Below the pieces are notes generated by a model that was not told the DNA's origin, ran no database searches, and saw only the letters and a list, made by a program, of their open reading frames with translations. This document shows positions 35,501 through 44,985 of a stretch of DNA of 64,000 nt, piece after piece. Source of the DNA: Mannheimia granulomatis (GTDB lineage Bacteria; Pseudomonadota; Gammaproteobacteria; Enterobacterales; Pasteurellaceae); NCBI RefSeq assembly GCF_013377255.1, contig NZ_CP016614.1:1000501-1064500 (forward strand). Direction: 5' to 3'. A program made the translations under genes and the position numbers. Numbering within the stretch: the stretch's first letter is position 1; every line of letters starts with the position of its first letter.

Positions 35501-37933
35501 ATGTCTGAACAAAATCAAACAACAAGTTATGATTCTTCAAGTATTAAAGTTTTACGTGGCTTAGATGCCGTGCGTAAACGTCCGGGAATGTATATCGGCG
35601 ATACGGACGATGGCACCGGCTTGCACCATATGGTGTTTGAGGTTGTGGATAATGCGATTGATGAAGCATTAGCAGGGCATTGTAAAGATATTATTGTCAC
35701 TATTCATTCAGATAATTCAGTTTCCGTACAAGATGATGGTCGTGGTATTCCTGTCGGTATTCACCCGGAAGAAGGTGTTTCTGCAGCAGAAGTGATTATG
35801 ACCGTACTGCACGCCGGTGGTAAATTTGACGATAATTCTTATAAAGTATCGGGTGGTTTACATGGTGTAGGTGTGTCGGTGGTAAACGCACTTTCGTCAA
35901 AATTACAGCTTACCATTCGCCGTGAAGGGCACGTTCACGAACAATTCTACAGCCTTGGTGAGCCGGATGCACCATTAACAGTGATTGGCAATACCGAAAA
36001 AACGGGGACAGCGGTACGTTTCTGGCCAAGTTTAGATATTTTCAAAAATAAAACCGAATTTGAGTATAAAATTTTATCCAAACGTTTACGTGAATTGTCT
36101 TTCCTTAACTCTGGAGTATCAATTAAATTAATTGATGAGCGTGATGGTAAAGAAGAGCATTTCAAATATGAAGGTGGTATTAAAGCTTATGTAGAATATT
36201 TAAACGAAGGCAAAACCCATATTCATAACACACCATTTTATCTTTCAACCGAAAAAGACGGCATAGGGGTGGAAATTTCCTTACAATGGAACGACAGTTA
36301 CAACGAAAATGTTTACTGTTTCACCAATAATATTCCACAGCGTGATGGCGGTACGCATTTAGCCGGTTTCCGTGGAGCATTAACTCGTGCGTTGAAAAAC
36401 TATATGGATAACAGCGGTGTGCTGAAAAAAGCTGATGCCAATATTGATGCCTCAGGTGATGATGCCCGTGAAGGTTTAGTGGCGGTGATTTCGGTGAAAG
36501 TGCCGGATCCAAAGTTCTCATCGCAAACTAAAGATAAATTGGTTTCATCTGAAGTGCGTGGGGCAGTTGAAAGCTCAATGAATGAAGCCTTAGCCGATTA
36601 TTTGGCGGAGAATCCGGACGATGCGAAAAACATTGTCACTAAAATTATTGATGCCGCTCGTGCAAGAGAAGCGGCGCGTAAAGCGCGTGAAATGACACGT
36701 CGTAAAGGAGCGTTAGATTTAGGTGGCTTGCCGGGTAAATTGGCAGACTGTCAGGAAAAAGATCCGGCATTATCTGAACTTTACTTGGTGGAGGGAGACT
36801 CTGCGGGCGGTTCGGCAAAACAAGGTCGTGATCGTAAAAACCAAGCAATTTTGCCGCTGAAAGGTAAAATCCTAAATGTGGAAAAAGCCCGCTTTGATAA
36901 AATGCTTTCTTCGCAAGAAGTGGCAACATTGATTACCGCGTTAGGCACAGGTATTGGGCGTGATGATTACAACCTTGAAAAGTTACGTTATCACAAAATC
37001 ATTATTATGACCGATGCGGACGTGGATGGTGCGCACATTCGTACGCTTTTATTAACTTTCTTCTATCGTCAAATGCCGGAGTTGATTGAAAACGGTTATA
37101 TCTATATCGCTCAGCCACCGCTTTATAAAGTGAAAAAAGGCAAACAAGAGCGTTATATTCAAGATAATGATGAAATGTCGCAGTATGAAATTGATATTGC
37201 CCTTGAAGGTGCAGGTTTATATGTGAGCAATGATGCCCCAGCATTAAGTGGTGTAGCGTTAGAAAATCTGATTTCGCAGTATAACAACGTGCAGAAATTG
37301 ATTGAGCGCTTAAGCCGCCGTTATCCGACTCTGCTATTAAACGAGCTGATTTATTCTCCTGCGTTATCGGTAGAATTTGCAAAAAATCAAGCAAATATGA
37401 CCGCTTGGAGCGAACAGTTTGTAGCAAAATTAATGGAAAAAGAAGTAGGTGGCAGTTTCTATCGGGCCGGCACGGTATTTAATGAAGAACGTCAAGTCTA
37501 TGAAGTAGAAGTTGTGGTGACAACTCATGGTATGGACACAACTTATCGTTTAGATTTCAATTTCATCAGTAGCAGCGAATATGCTCGTATTGTGGCGTTG
37601 GGTAATGAATTGAATGATTTACTTTCAGATTCGGCTTATGTAGTCCGTGGCGAACGCCGTCAAGAAATCAGCAGCTTTGCAGAAGCCTTGGATTGGTTAG
37701 TGAAAGAATCTCGCAAAGGTTTAACTATTCAGCGTTATAAAGGGTTAGGTGAGATGAACCCTGAACAGTTATGGGAAACTACAATGGATCCGGTCGCTCG
37801 TAAAATGTTGCAGGTAAATATCACCGATGCAATTGCGGCAGACAAACTATTCAGTACCTTAATGGGGGATGAGGTTGAGCCACGTCGAGATTTTATCGAA
37901 ACTAATGCGTTGTATGCTCAGTTAGATATCTAG
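35501..37933 (+). CDS. gyrB: DNA gyrase subunit B
   Basis: An 810-residue GyrB, close to E. coli length. The GHKL ATPase domain shows VVDNAIDEALAG (about 44-55), DDGRGIPVG and GGLHGVGVSVVNALS. The TOPRIM domain shows YLVEGDSAGGSAKQGRDRKN and TDADVDGAHIRTLLL; the C-terminus has IQRYKGLGEMNPEQLW. With GyrA it introduces negative supercoils. It does not sit in a dnaA-dnaN-recF cluster here. A long-loop hairpin follows the gene. Confidence 0.98.
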   Translation: MSEQNQTTSYDSSSIKVLRGLDAVRKRPGMYIGDTDDGTGLHHMVFEVVDNAIDEALAGHCKDIIVTIHSDNSVSVQDDGRGIPVGIHPEEGVSAAEVIMTVLHAGGKFDDNSYKVSGGLHGVGVSVVNALSSKLQLTIRREGHVHEQFYSLGEPDAPLTVIGNTEKTGTAVRFWPSLDIFKNKTEFEYKILSKRLRELSFLNSGVSIKLIDERDGKEEHFKYEGGIKAYVEYLNEGKTHIHNTPFYLSTEKDGIGVEISLQWNDSYNENVYCFTNNIPQRDGGTHLAGFRGALTRALKNYMDNSGVLKKADANIDASGDDAREGLVAVISVKVPDPKFSSQTKDKLVSSEVRGAVESSMNEALADYLAENPDDAKNIVTKIIDAARAREAARKAREMTRRKGALDLGGLPGKLADCQEKDPALSELYLVEGDSAGGSAKQGRDRKNQAILPLKGKILNVEKARFDKMLSSQEVATLITALGTGIGRDDYNLEKLRYHKIIIMTDADVDGAHIRTLLLTFFYRQMPELIENGYIYIAQPPLYKVKKGKQERYIQDNDEMSQYEIDIALEGAGLYVSNDAPALSGVALENLISQYNNVQKLIERLSRRYPTLLLNELIYSPALSVEFAKNQANMTAWSEQFVAKLMEKEVGGSFYRAGTVFNEERQVYEVEVVVTTHGMDTTYRLDFNFISSSEYARIVALGNELNDLLSDSAYVVRGERRQEISSFAEALDWLVKESRKGLTIQRYKGLGEMNPEQLWETTMDPVARKMLQVNITDAIAADKLFSTLMGDEVEPRRDFIETNALYAQLDI

Positions 37934-38011
37934 TCTTCGATGATTTATTTAAAAAGTAGCGAAATTACCAAGCTTCTTTTTAATAAATTACGTAAAATTG
38001 TGTAATAGTAG

Positions 38012-38055
38012 AAAAAAGTTACTGGTCTTATTCTTATAACGCTGGTAACTTTTTT
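38012..38055 (+). terminator. Probable terminator after gyrB
   Basis: AAAAAAGTTAC (38012-38022) and GTAACTTTTTT (38045-38055) form an 11-bp stem with a 22-nt loop and a T-rich right arm. The large loop makes it weaker than the other terminators in the window. Confidence 0.65.
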
Positions 38056-38148
38056 AATTTAAAACCCCGTTATAAATATGACCTTATCTTCTGACTTGGT
38101 TCTCAATTATCGTTAAACTCCAACTATTTATGATGAAAGAAGAATACT

Positions 38149-39870
38149 GTGGAAAAATTAATTAAACAACGTCCTTTACTCACAACAGAAATACTTTCTC
38201 CTAATAGATTGCTTAACCGTATTTATCAAAGTAGGGGAATAAAATCAGTTCAAGAATTAGAACATACCTTGCAACATTTATATCGTCCGCAGCAGCTTGC
38301 TAATATTGAACAGGCTGTGGATTTATTGCTGGATGCTTATCATACTCAAAGCAGGATTGTGATCGTTGGGGATTTTGATGCTGATGGTGCAACCAGTACT
38401 GCTTTGGCGATAACAGCTTTACGTCAATTAGGGTTTAGTCAAGTAAATTATTTAATTCCGGACCGTTTTTCACAAGGTTATGGTTTAAGCGTTGCTGTTG
38501 CTGAAATGGTATTGGAAAAGGGAGCAGATTTAGTATTAACGGTAGATAATGGTATCTCCTCTTTTGAAGGCATTGCCTTGTTAAAAAGTAAGAGCGTTAA
38601 TGTTTTGGTTACTGACCATCATTTACCGGCAGAAACATTACCTAATGCAGATGCTATGGTTAACCCGAATCTTTCTTCTTGTTGCTTTCCTTCTAAGTCA
38701 TTAGCAGGGGTTGGGGTTATTTTTTATGTCATGATGGCATTGCGTGCTCGTATGCGTGAGCAAAAGTTATTTGAAAAAACACCTGAACCTAATTTTGCTG
38801 AGTTGTTAGATTTAGTAGCATTGGGGACTGTAGCCGATGTTGTGCCGTTAGATCAAAATAACCGTATTTTGGTTCATCAAGGGTTAATGAGAATTCGTTC
38901 AGGCAATTGCCGTTTTGGAATAAAAGCTTTAGCAGAAGTTGGAAAAAGGGAGCTTTCAACACTGCAAGCAGCTGATTTAGGATTTGCAATAGCGCCGAGA
39001 TTAAATGCGGCAGGTCGATTAGAAAATATGTCTTTAGGGGTTGAGCTATTGATATCGGATAATATGGAGACTGCTCGCAAGTTGGCGTTTGAACTAGACT
39101 CCTTGAATCAAACTCGAAAAGAATTTGAGCTTGAGATGAAAACCGAAGCCTTGGCAATTTGTGCTAAGCTGCCAAGCCTTAATCAGTCGGAACAAGCTCA
39201 TGGAATAGTGTTGTATCAGCCTGATTGGCATCAAGGTGTGCTGGGCATTCTTGCTTCACGTATCAAAGATCAATTTAATCGCCCTGTGATTGCTTTTGCA
39301 CAAGAAAGTGATGAAAGTGAATATATAAAAGGCTCAGCCCGTTCTATTGCTGGAGTACATATAAGAGATCTTTTAGAGCATATTGATCTTCAAAATCCGG
39401 AGTTAATCACAAAATTTGGTGGGCATGCGATGGCTGCCGGACTCACTATTCATCAATCTAAGTTAGATTTATTTAAGCAAGTTTTTGATGAGGCTATTGA
39501 TGAAATTTTAGAGCCGGAACAACTACAGGGTGTTATTTATACCGATGGTGAACTTACCGCTCAAGAGTTTAATTTAGAATGTGCTGAAATGTTACGTCAA
39601 GCAGGCCCATGGGGACAGCATTTTCCAGAACCGAGTTTTGAAGGTGAGTTTAAAATTCTTCAACAAAAATTACTGGCAGGTAAGCATTTGAAATTAATGT
39701 TAGAGTCAAGTTGTGGACAGTTATTAGATGCAATTTGGTTTAATGTTGATGTTCGTTTTTTCCCCGATTTGTCTGTTAAAAGAGCAAAATTAGTTTATAA
39801 GTTGGATGTGAATGAATTTCGCGGGAATAAATTTTTACAGTTGAAAGTAGAGTATCTGCATTATATTTGA
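38149..39870 (+). CDS. recJ: Single-stranded-DNA-specific exonuclease RecJ
   Basis: A 573-residue 5'-3' ssDNA exonuclease of the DHH family, used in recombination and mismatch repair. The metal-binding motifs are GDFDADGATST (about 75-85), LTVDNGIS and VTDHHLP; the DHHA1 domain has GSARSIAGVHIRDLLE and KFGGHAMAAGLTI. It starts with GTG; the ORF begins EKLIKQRPLLTTE. The ribosome site is a modest GAAAGAAGA. Confidence 0.95.
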   Translation: MEKLIKQRPLLTTEILSPNRLLNRIYQSRGIKSVQELEHTLQHLYRPQQLANIEQAVDLLLDAYHTQSRIVIVGDFDADGATSTALAITALRQLGFSQVNYLIPDRFSQGYGLSVAVAEMVLEKGADLVLTVDNGISSFEGIALLKSKSVNVLVTDHHLPAETLPNADAMVNPNLSSCCFPSKSLAGVGVIFYVMMALRARMREQKLFEKTPEPNFAELLDLVALGTVADVVPLDQNNRILVHQGLMRIRSGNCRFGIKALAEVGKRELSTLQAADLGFAIAPRLNAAGRLENMSLGVELLISDNMETARKLAFELDSLNQTRKEFELEMKTEALAICAKLPSLNQSEQAHGIVLYQPDWHQGVLGILASRIKDQFNRPVIAFAQESDESEYIKGSARSIAGVHIRDLLEHIDLQNPELITKFGGHAMAAGLTIHQSKLDLFKQVFDEAIDEILEPEQLQGVIYTDGELTAQEFNLECAEMLRQAGPWGQHFPEPSFEGEFKILQQKLLAGKHLKLMLESSCGQLLDAIWFNVDVRFFPDLSVKRAKLVYKLDVNEFRGNKFLQLKVEYLHYI

Positions 39871-40008
39871 GTGATTTTACATATAGATGTAATTTACATA
39901 AATTTAAGAGAATTAGTTAGAATTAATCCAATTTCTATTGTAAAATCAGGGCGTATACAGCTTTTATCGGTTGTAAAGTTGTAAGCAATTTTTTAAATGG
40001 TATTTAAT

Positions 40009-40031
40009 TAAGGAAACTAATAAGGAAACTA
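40009..40031 (+). promoter_or_regulatory. Duplicated Shine-Dalgarno segment upstream of the OmpA-like gene
   Basis: TAAGGAAACTA occurs at 40009-40019 and again at 40021-40031, so two AAGGAA ribosome sites lie 12 nt apart just before the ATG at 40033. Only the second is at normal distance. Confidence 0.75.
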
Positions 40032-40032
40032 T

Positions 40033-40887
40033 ATGAAAATGGAGAAAACAGTACTTTCCCGTGGTTTATTATTATCGACGGTAGCTCTTGCAGTGGCTGC
40101 ATGTGGTAATTTAAGCAAAGTAAGTGATGAAGGGACAACTGAAAACCCTGTATTCCCAAAAATCTCAGAATCTGAATTCAACCACGATGGTTCGCAATTT
40201 GGTTCATGGCCAAATTGGGAAAATGTTCGCCAAATTGAAAAAGGTATGAACAAAGATCAGTTATATAATCTAATCGGTCGTCCACACTTTGAAGAAGGTT
40301 TATATGGCGTGCGTGAGTGGGATTATGCATTTAACTATCGTGAAAATGGTGTTCATAAAATTTGTCAATATAAAATCTTATTTGATAAAAATATGAATGC
40401 TCAAAGTTTCTTCTGGTATCCAAATGGTTGTAACGGTAACTCATCATTCAACTTAACGGGTGACTTCTTATTTGACTTCGATAAAGATACTTTAACAACC
40501 AAAGGTAAAGAAGTTGTTGATAATGTAGCTGAACAATTAAAATCATCTAAAGCTCAACAAGTTAAAGTTTCAGGTTATACAGATCGCTTAGGCTCTGCTG
40601 AATATAACTTAGATTTATCACAACGTCGTTCAAACACAGTGAAAGCACGTTTAATCCAACAAGGTGTTAATGCACAAATCGAAGCTGTTGGTTATGGTAA
40701 AGCAAACCAAGTAAAAGCGTGTGATGGCGAAAGCGGCAAAGCGTTAAAAGATTGTTTACGTCCTAACCGTCGCGTAGAAATTTCTGCAAATGGTGGTGTA
40801 GTTAAACAACAAGATGGTGGTAATGTTGCAGGTCCTAATGGCCCGGCTCCACTTTATCAAACTCCTGCGTATAACGGCAGCAAATAA
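40033..40887 (+). CDS. BamE (SmpA/OmlA)-OmpA fusion lipoprotein
   Basis: A 284-residue lipoprotein with two outer-membrane domains. The signal peptide ends in a lipobox before the cysteine of ACGNLSK. Residues about 60-135 look like a BamE/SmpA domain (IEKGMNKDQLYNLIGRPHF, then REWDYAFNY and CQYKILFDKN). Residues about 145-260 are an OmpA C-terminal peptidoglycan-binding domain (FLFDFDKDTLTTKGKEV, VSGYTDRLGSAEYNLDLSQR, PNRRVEI). It probably anchors the outer membrane to murein. Codon use suggests high expression. Whether it replaces BamE cannot be judged from the window. Confidence 0.88.
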   Translation: MKMEKTVLSRGLLLSTVALAVAACGNLSKVSDEGTTENPVFPKISESEFNHDGSQFGSWPNWENVRQIEKGMNKDQLYNLIGRPHFEEGLYGVREWDYAFNYRENGVHKICQYKILFDKNMNAQSFFWYPNGCNGNSSFNLTGDFLFDFDKDTLTTKGKEVVDNVAEQLKSSKAQQVKVSGYTDRLGSAEYNLDLSQRRSNTVKARLIQQGVNAQIEAVGYGKANQVKACDGESGKALKDCLRPNRRVEISANGGVVKQQDGGNVAGPNGPAPLYQTPAYNGSK

Positions 40888-40919
40888 TTTCTAGTTTTAA
40901 TTAACTTAGAGTAGAATAT

Positions 40920-40950
40920 AAAGGCAACCCATTGGTTGCCTTTTCTTTTA
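40920..40950 (+). terminator. Terminator after the BamE-OmpA lipoprotein gene
   Basis: AAAGGCAACC (40920-40929), loop CATT, GGTTGCCTTT (40934-40943), followed by T-rich TCTTTTA. A perfect 10-bp stem. Confidence 0.9.
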
Positions 40951-40975
40951 TTTTTTTAATTTCCAGGAGAATGCC

Positions 40976-41794
40976 ATGAGTTATCAAGCTATTGCTTTTG
41001 ATTTAGACGGAACGTTACTTTCATCCAATGCTACTATTTTAGAATCAAGTAAATTGGCGATTCAAAAAGTAAGAGAAAAGGGAATCAAAGTATATTTTGT
41101 TACAGGAAGACACCACACGGCGGTACGTCCTTATTATGTAGAACTTGGTTTAGATACACCAGTAGTTTGTTGTAATGGCACCTATGTGTATGATTTTAAA
41201 AATGAAAAGGTGGTAACAGGTAATCCATTGAAACCAGAAACTGCGACGAAATTAATTAATGAAGCACAGTTAGAAGGTATTCATACAGCGGTTTATTTTC
41301 AGGATGCCATGACTTATGAAGAACCTAATAACCATTTTATCAAATTTAAAAAGTGGGTAGATTCTTGCCCTGAATCAGTTCGTCCAGATGTGCAACAGGT
41401 TGAAAATTTCCAAAAAGAAATTGATAAAGGAATAACAATTTGGAAGGTACTCATTAGTGATCCGGATTTAGCTAAGATGCAAAAATTTGTGGAAAAATTA
41501 CCGCTTGATGAAGTAAGCCCTGAGTGGTCTTGGATTGACCGTGTTGATATTACCAGTGTGGGTAACAGTAAAGGGGCAAGATTGACAGAATTATTGAAAT
41601 TAGAAGGTATTGAAGCTCAGAAAGTTATTGCATTTGGGGACAATTTCAATGATATTTCTATGTTGGAAAGTGTAGGCTTGGGTATTGCAATGGGCGGTTC
41701 CGAAGAAGAAGTTCAGCAAAAAGCTAAAAAAACGATCGGTTCTAATAATGAAGATAGTATTGCAAATGAATTAAAGCTCCATTTTAACCTTTAA
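40976..41794 (+). CDS. ybhA: YbhA-like Cof-type HAD phosphatase
   Basis: A 272-residue HAD-superfamily phosphatase, Cof subfamily. Motif I is FDLDGTLL (about 8-15), motif II is in VTGRHH, and motif IV is FGDNFNDISML. Several stretches (TGRHH, CCNGTYVYD, EWSW, NSKGARL) are shared with E. coli YbhA, a pyridoxal phosphate phosphatase, more than with YidA. The substrate remains inferred. AGGAGA precedes the ATG. narQ begins 3 nt after its stop. Confidence 0.85.
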   Translation: MSYQAIAFDLDGTLLSSNATILESSKLAIQKVREKGIKVYFVTGRHHTAVRPYYVELGLDTPVVCCNGTYVYDFKNEKVVTGNPLKPETATKLINEAQLEGIHTAVYFQDAMTYEEPNNHFIKFKKWVDSCPESVRPDVQQVENFQKEIDKGITIWKVLISDPDLAKMQKFVEKLPLDEVSPEWSWIDRVDITSVGNSKGARLTELLKLEGIEAQKVIAFGDNFNDISMLESVGLGIAMGGSEEEVQQKAKKTIGSNNEDSIANELKLHFNL

Positions 41795-41797
41795 ATT

Positions 41798-43489
41798 ATG
41801 ATTAAGCCCAAAGATTCTATTGCTCGCCGTATAGGGCTCTATTTTTTAATTATGATTGCATTTGCTTCCATTATTAGTGGTATCTCATTGGGGATTATGT
41901 GGAGCAACAAATCTGATGCAAGTCTGATTAATGTTTCGGGTTCATTACGTATGCAAAGTTACCGCTTGTTGTCGGAAATGTATACAAAGCAAGAGGTTTT
42001 GCCCGAGCGTTTATTAGAATATCATCGGACATTACATTCAACCGAGCTGAGTTCACTGAAAAAAAATTGGTTATTGCCTAATAATCTTGAGCATAGTTAC
42101 CAAAAACTGTTAAAAGATTGGTATGAAATGCAGTCCTATGCAAATCGTGGGGATAGAGGTAGCTATGCTGCTCATATTGAGGCTTATGTACAGAAAGTTG
42201 ATGATTTTGTTTTACGGCTTCAAGAATTTGCGGAGTTGAAACTAAAGATTGCAACAGGCGTAATTTCTATTGCAATGTTACTGATTATCGCCCTTGCGTA
42301 TATCGGTGTTTGGTATACCCGCAGACATATTATTAGTCCATTAAAGCAGCTTGTGAAAGCAAGCTTGCAAATACAAAATAAAGATTTTAGCCATCTTAAA
42401 TTAGCAGTAAACGATCCGAATGAATTAGGCTTGCTTTCTGCAACATTTATTGATATGTCTAATGAGTTGTTAAAATTTTATACTTCATTAGAAGATAAAG
42501 TGCAGGATAAAACCCGCCGTTTATTGGCGGTAAATCGCTCGCTTTTAGTTTTATATCAATGTTCTCAACTATTGACCGCTAAGCCGATTAATCAAGATGT
42601 TCTCAATCAAGTATTGAAAACTGTATTTGATAATGAACATCTTCTTGGTATTGAATTGCAAGTGTATGGTGCCGATTATTGGAACGTTACCATAGATAAT
42701 AAACCGCAGATAGACTGGATTTCATTAGAGATTGCAATAGAAAATGAAAAGCTTGGATTATTACGCTGGAAGCCGTCATTACTTTGTCCTGATGAGCGAT
42801 TGATTCAAAACGTATCGGAAATGATTGGTCGCAGTCTTTATGTTGTACAAATGCAAAAGCAGCAGCAACAATTGGTTTTAATGGAAGAACGAGCTATTAT
42901 TGCACGAGAATTGCATGATTCATTGGCTCAGTCTCTGACATTCTTTAAAATTCAAGTAAGCTTGCTTAAATTAGCGAAAAGCGATGAAAAAAGAACTGAA
43001 ATTTTAGCCGTATTTGAAAAGGCATTGAATGAAGCCTATAGCCAGCTAAGAGAGTTGCTCTCAACTTTTAGGCTGACTATCCAAGAGGCAAATCTACAGC
43101 AGGCATTAGAAAAAATTATTGAAGGGCTAAGAGCAAAAACTACGGCACAGATTCGCTTAAGTTGTAAATTACCCTCTCATTTGTTTAATGCTCAACAGCA
43201 AGTTCATGTGCTACAAATTGTTCGGGAAGCGGTAATTAATGCGATGAAGCACTCAGAGGCGACGGAAATTAACGTTGTGGCTGAAACTAACGCAGATGGA
43301 GAACATTGTCTTATTATCCAAGATAATGGCAAGGGATTACCGAATAATACATTATTAGACGGACATTATGGATTAACCATTATGCAAGAGCGGGCGGCTG
43401 AATTAAAGGCAGAATTTTTAGTCCAAAATCATGAAAGTGGTGGTGTGAAAGTCCAAATTGTTTTGCCGAATATGATGAGCAAGCGGTAA
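41798..43489 (+). CDS. narQ: NarQ-type nitrate/nitrite sensor histidine kinase
   Basis: A 563-residue membrane sensor kinase. Two N-terminal helices (about 13-35 and 149-172) flank a periplasmic domain opening with the nitrate-binding P-box NVSGSLRMQSYRL. A HAMP domain, a linker and a HisKA_3 domain follow, with phospho-His in ARELHDSLAQSLTFFK (about 370-385), then an HATPase with DNGKGLP. NarQ would phosphorylate NarP and activate anaerobic nitrate/nitrite respiration genes. No narP is adjacent, as is common in Pasteurellaceae. Confidence 0.93.
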   Translation: MIKPKDSIARRIGLYFLIMIAFASIISGISLGIMWSNKSDASLINVSGSLRMQSYRLLSEMYTKQEVLPERLLEYHRTLHSTELSSLKKNWLLPNNLEHSYQKLLKDWYEMQSYANRGDRGSYAAHIEAYVQKVDDFVLRLQEFAELKLKIATGVISIAMLLIIALAYIGVWYTRRHIISPLKQLVKASLQIQNKDFSHLKLAVNDPNELGLLSATFIDMSNELLKFYTSLEDKVQDKTRRLLAVNRSLLVLYQCSQLLTAKPINQDVLNQVLKTVFDNEHLLGIELQVYGADYWNVTIDNKPQIDWISLEIAIENEKLGLLRWKPSLLCPDERLIQNVSEMIGRSLYVVQMQKQQQQLVLMEERAIIARELHDSLAQSLTFFKIQVSLLKLAKSDEKRTEILAVFEKALNEAYSQLRELLSTFRLTIQEANLQQALEKIIEGLRAKTTAQIRLSCKLPSHLFNAQQQVHVLQIVREAVINAMKHSEATEINVVAETNADGEHCLIIQDNGKGLPNNTLLDGHYGLTIMQERAAELKAEFLVQNHESGGVKVQIVLPNMMSKR

Positions 43490-43544
43490 TTTTTTACAAG
43501 AATTTTGCAAATAGAAATAGATTAGTACAATATAAGGATGGAAA

Positions 43545-44066
43545 ATGCAAATCAGAAAATCAACAGAAGCGGATTTTGAAAGCATTTTAGCAATTTATAA
43601 TCAAGCTATACCCACTCATCAAATTACAGCAGATTTAGACTTGGCAACATTAGAGAACCGTAGAGAGTGGTTTGACTTTCATCTAAATAGCCAACAGTAT
43701 CCGGTGTGGACAGTTGAAGATGAAACTGGAATAGTGGGCTGGTTTAGTTTTTCGCCTTTTTATGAGCGATCTGCATTTGTGCATACGTCTGAAATCAGTA
43801 TCTATTTAGATAGTAAAGCAAAAGGGAAAGGTTACGGCTCAAAAATTATTGAGTTTATGCAGGCAGAAATGCTCAATCATAATATCCATACCTTGATGGC
43901 GTATGTATTTGAGCTGAATCAAGTGAGTCAAAATCTGATGAAAAAACACGGATTTGAACAGTGGGGTAGATTTCCTCATATTGCAAACATGGGAAAAGAT
44001 GAACAAGGGAATGATAAATGGCGTACCTTGTTAATGATGTCTTACCAAAAAGGGATTGAATCATAA
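43545..44066 (+). CDS. GNAT-family N-acetyltransferase (phosphinothricin/methionine-sulfone type)
   Basis: A 173-residue GNAT acetyltransferase. The N-terminus IRKSTEADFESILAIYNQA (about 3-21) and IVGWFSFSPFYERSAF are typical of the Pat/YncA-like subfamily; the acetyl-CoA site is KAKGKGYGSKII (about 92-103), ending with LMKKHGFEQWGRF. Members acetylate phosphinothricin, methionine sulfone or unknown small amines. The stop codon directly precedes the rdgB ATG, so they are likely cotranscribed. Confidence 0.88.
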   Translation: MQIRKSTEADFESILAIYNQAIPTHQITADLDLATLENRREWFDFHLNSQQYPVWTVEDETGIVGWFSFSPFYERSAFVHTSEISIYLDSKAKGKGYGSKIIEFMQAEMLNHNIHTLMAYVFELNQVSQNLMKKHGFEQWGRFPHIANMGKDEQGNDKWRTLLMMSYQKGIES

Positions 44067-44666
44067 ATGAATAGAACAAAAGTAGTGCTTGCTACAGGCA
44101 ATGCCGGTAAAGTAAAAGAAATGGCAGATGTGTTATCACAATTCGGTTTCGATGTGGTGGCACAAAGTGAATTTGGTATTGTTTCCCCTGAAGAAACAGG
44201 TTTAACCTTTGTAGAAAATGCGTTAATTAAAGCACGTTATGCCGCAAAAATGACCGGGCTGCCGGCAATTGCAGACGATTCCGGTTTATCGGTGGAAGTA
44301 TTGGGCGGAGAACCGGGATTATATTCCGCCCGTTATGCCGGTGCTGAGGCAACGGATGCGGACAATCGTAGAAAATTATTGGTAGAGATGGACGGTAAAA
44401 TAAACAGAGAAGCAAAATTTGTTAGCTGTATTGTATTGTTAAAACATGAAACCGATCCTACCCCCTATATTGCACTAGGTGAATGCTTCGGTGAAATTTT
44501 AAAAGAGGAGCGAGGTGAAAACGGCTTTGGTTATGATTCACTCTTTTTCTATCCACCTAAAAATTGCACCTTTGCAGAATTAGAAACCAAAGAGAAGAAA
44601 GCAATCTCTCATCGAGCTATTGCATTAGAAAGTTTAAAGCAGCAATTAGAAGGAAATAACAGATGA
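44067..44666 (+). CDS. rdgB: dITP/XTP pyrophosphatase (RdgB/HAM1)
   Basis: A 199-residue non-canonical purine NTP pyrophosphatase that removes dITP and XTP and so limits base misincorporation. Family segments are VLATGNAGKVKEM (about 7-19), ETGLTFVENALIKAR and AIADDSGLSVEVLGG; the C-terminus has GYDSLFFYP and KKAISHRAIAL. The gene starts right after the GNAT stop and ends in an ATGA overlap with ybjQ. Confidence 0.96.
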   Translation: MNRTKVVLATGNAGKVKEMADVLSQFGFDVVAQSEFGIVSPEETGLTFVENALIKARYAAKMTGLPAIADDSGLSVEVLGGEPGLYSARYAGAEATDADNRRKLLVEMDGKINREAKFVSCIVLLKHETDPTPYIALGECFGEILKEERGENGFGYDSLFFYPPKNCTFAELETKEKKAISHRAIALESLKQQLEGNNR

Positions 44667-44983
44667 TCATTACGACAACACCTACTATTGAAGGAAAAAC
44701 TGTTACTGAATATAAAGGATTAGTATTTGGTGAGGTGGTTTCGGGAGCGAACTTTATTCGAGATTTTTTAGCCGGAATTACTGATATTGTTGGCGGGCGC
44801 TCTGGTGCTTATGAAAGCAAACTTCACAGTGCCAGAAAAAATGCGCTTGCGGAGCTGGAAAAAGAGGCGAAAAAAGTAGGCGCAAACGCAGTTGTTGGTG
44901 TCTCTCTCGAGTATCAATCAATGGGTGGTGATAAAGGTATGTTTATTGTGGTAGCAACAGGCACGGCAGTAGTTGTGCGTTAA
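44663..44983 (+). CDS. ybjQ: YbjQ family protein (UPF0145)
   Basis: A 106-residue YbjQ/UPF0145 protein. The hallmark segments GEVVSGANFIRDFLAGITDI (about 23-42), GGRSGAYE and VGANAVVGVSLEYQSMG are present and length fits the family. These form pentameric rings; biological role unknown. The ATG overlaps the rdgB stop by 4 nt, and ycgN begins 2 nt after its own stop. Confidence 0.92.
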   Translation: MIITTTPTIEGKTVTEYKGLVFGEVVSGANFIRDFLAGITDIVGGRSGAYESKLHSARKNALAELEKEAKKVGANAVVGVSLEYQSMGGDKGMFIVVATGTAVVVR

Positions 44984-44985
44984 TT

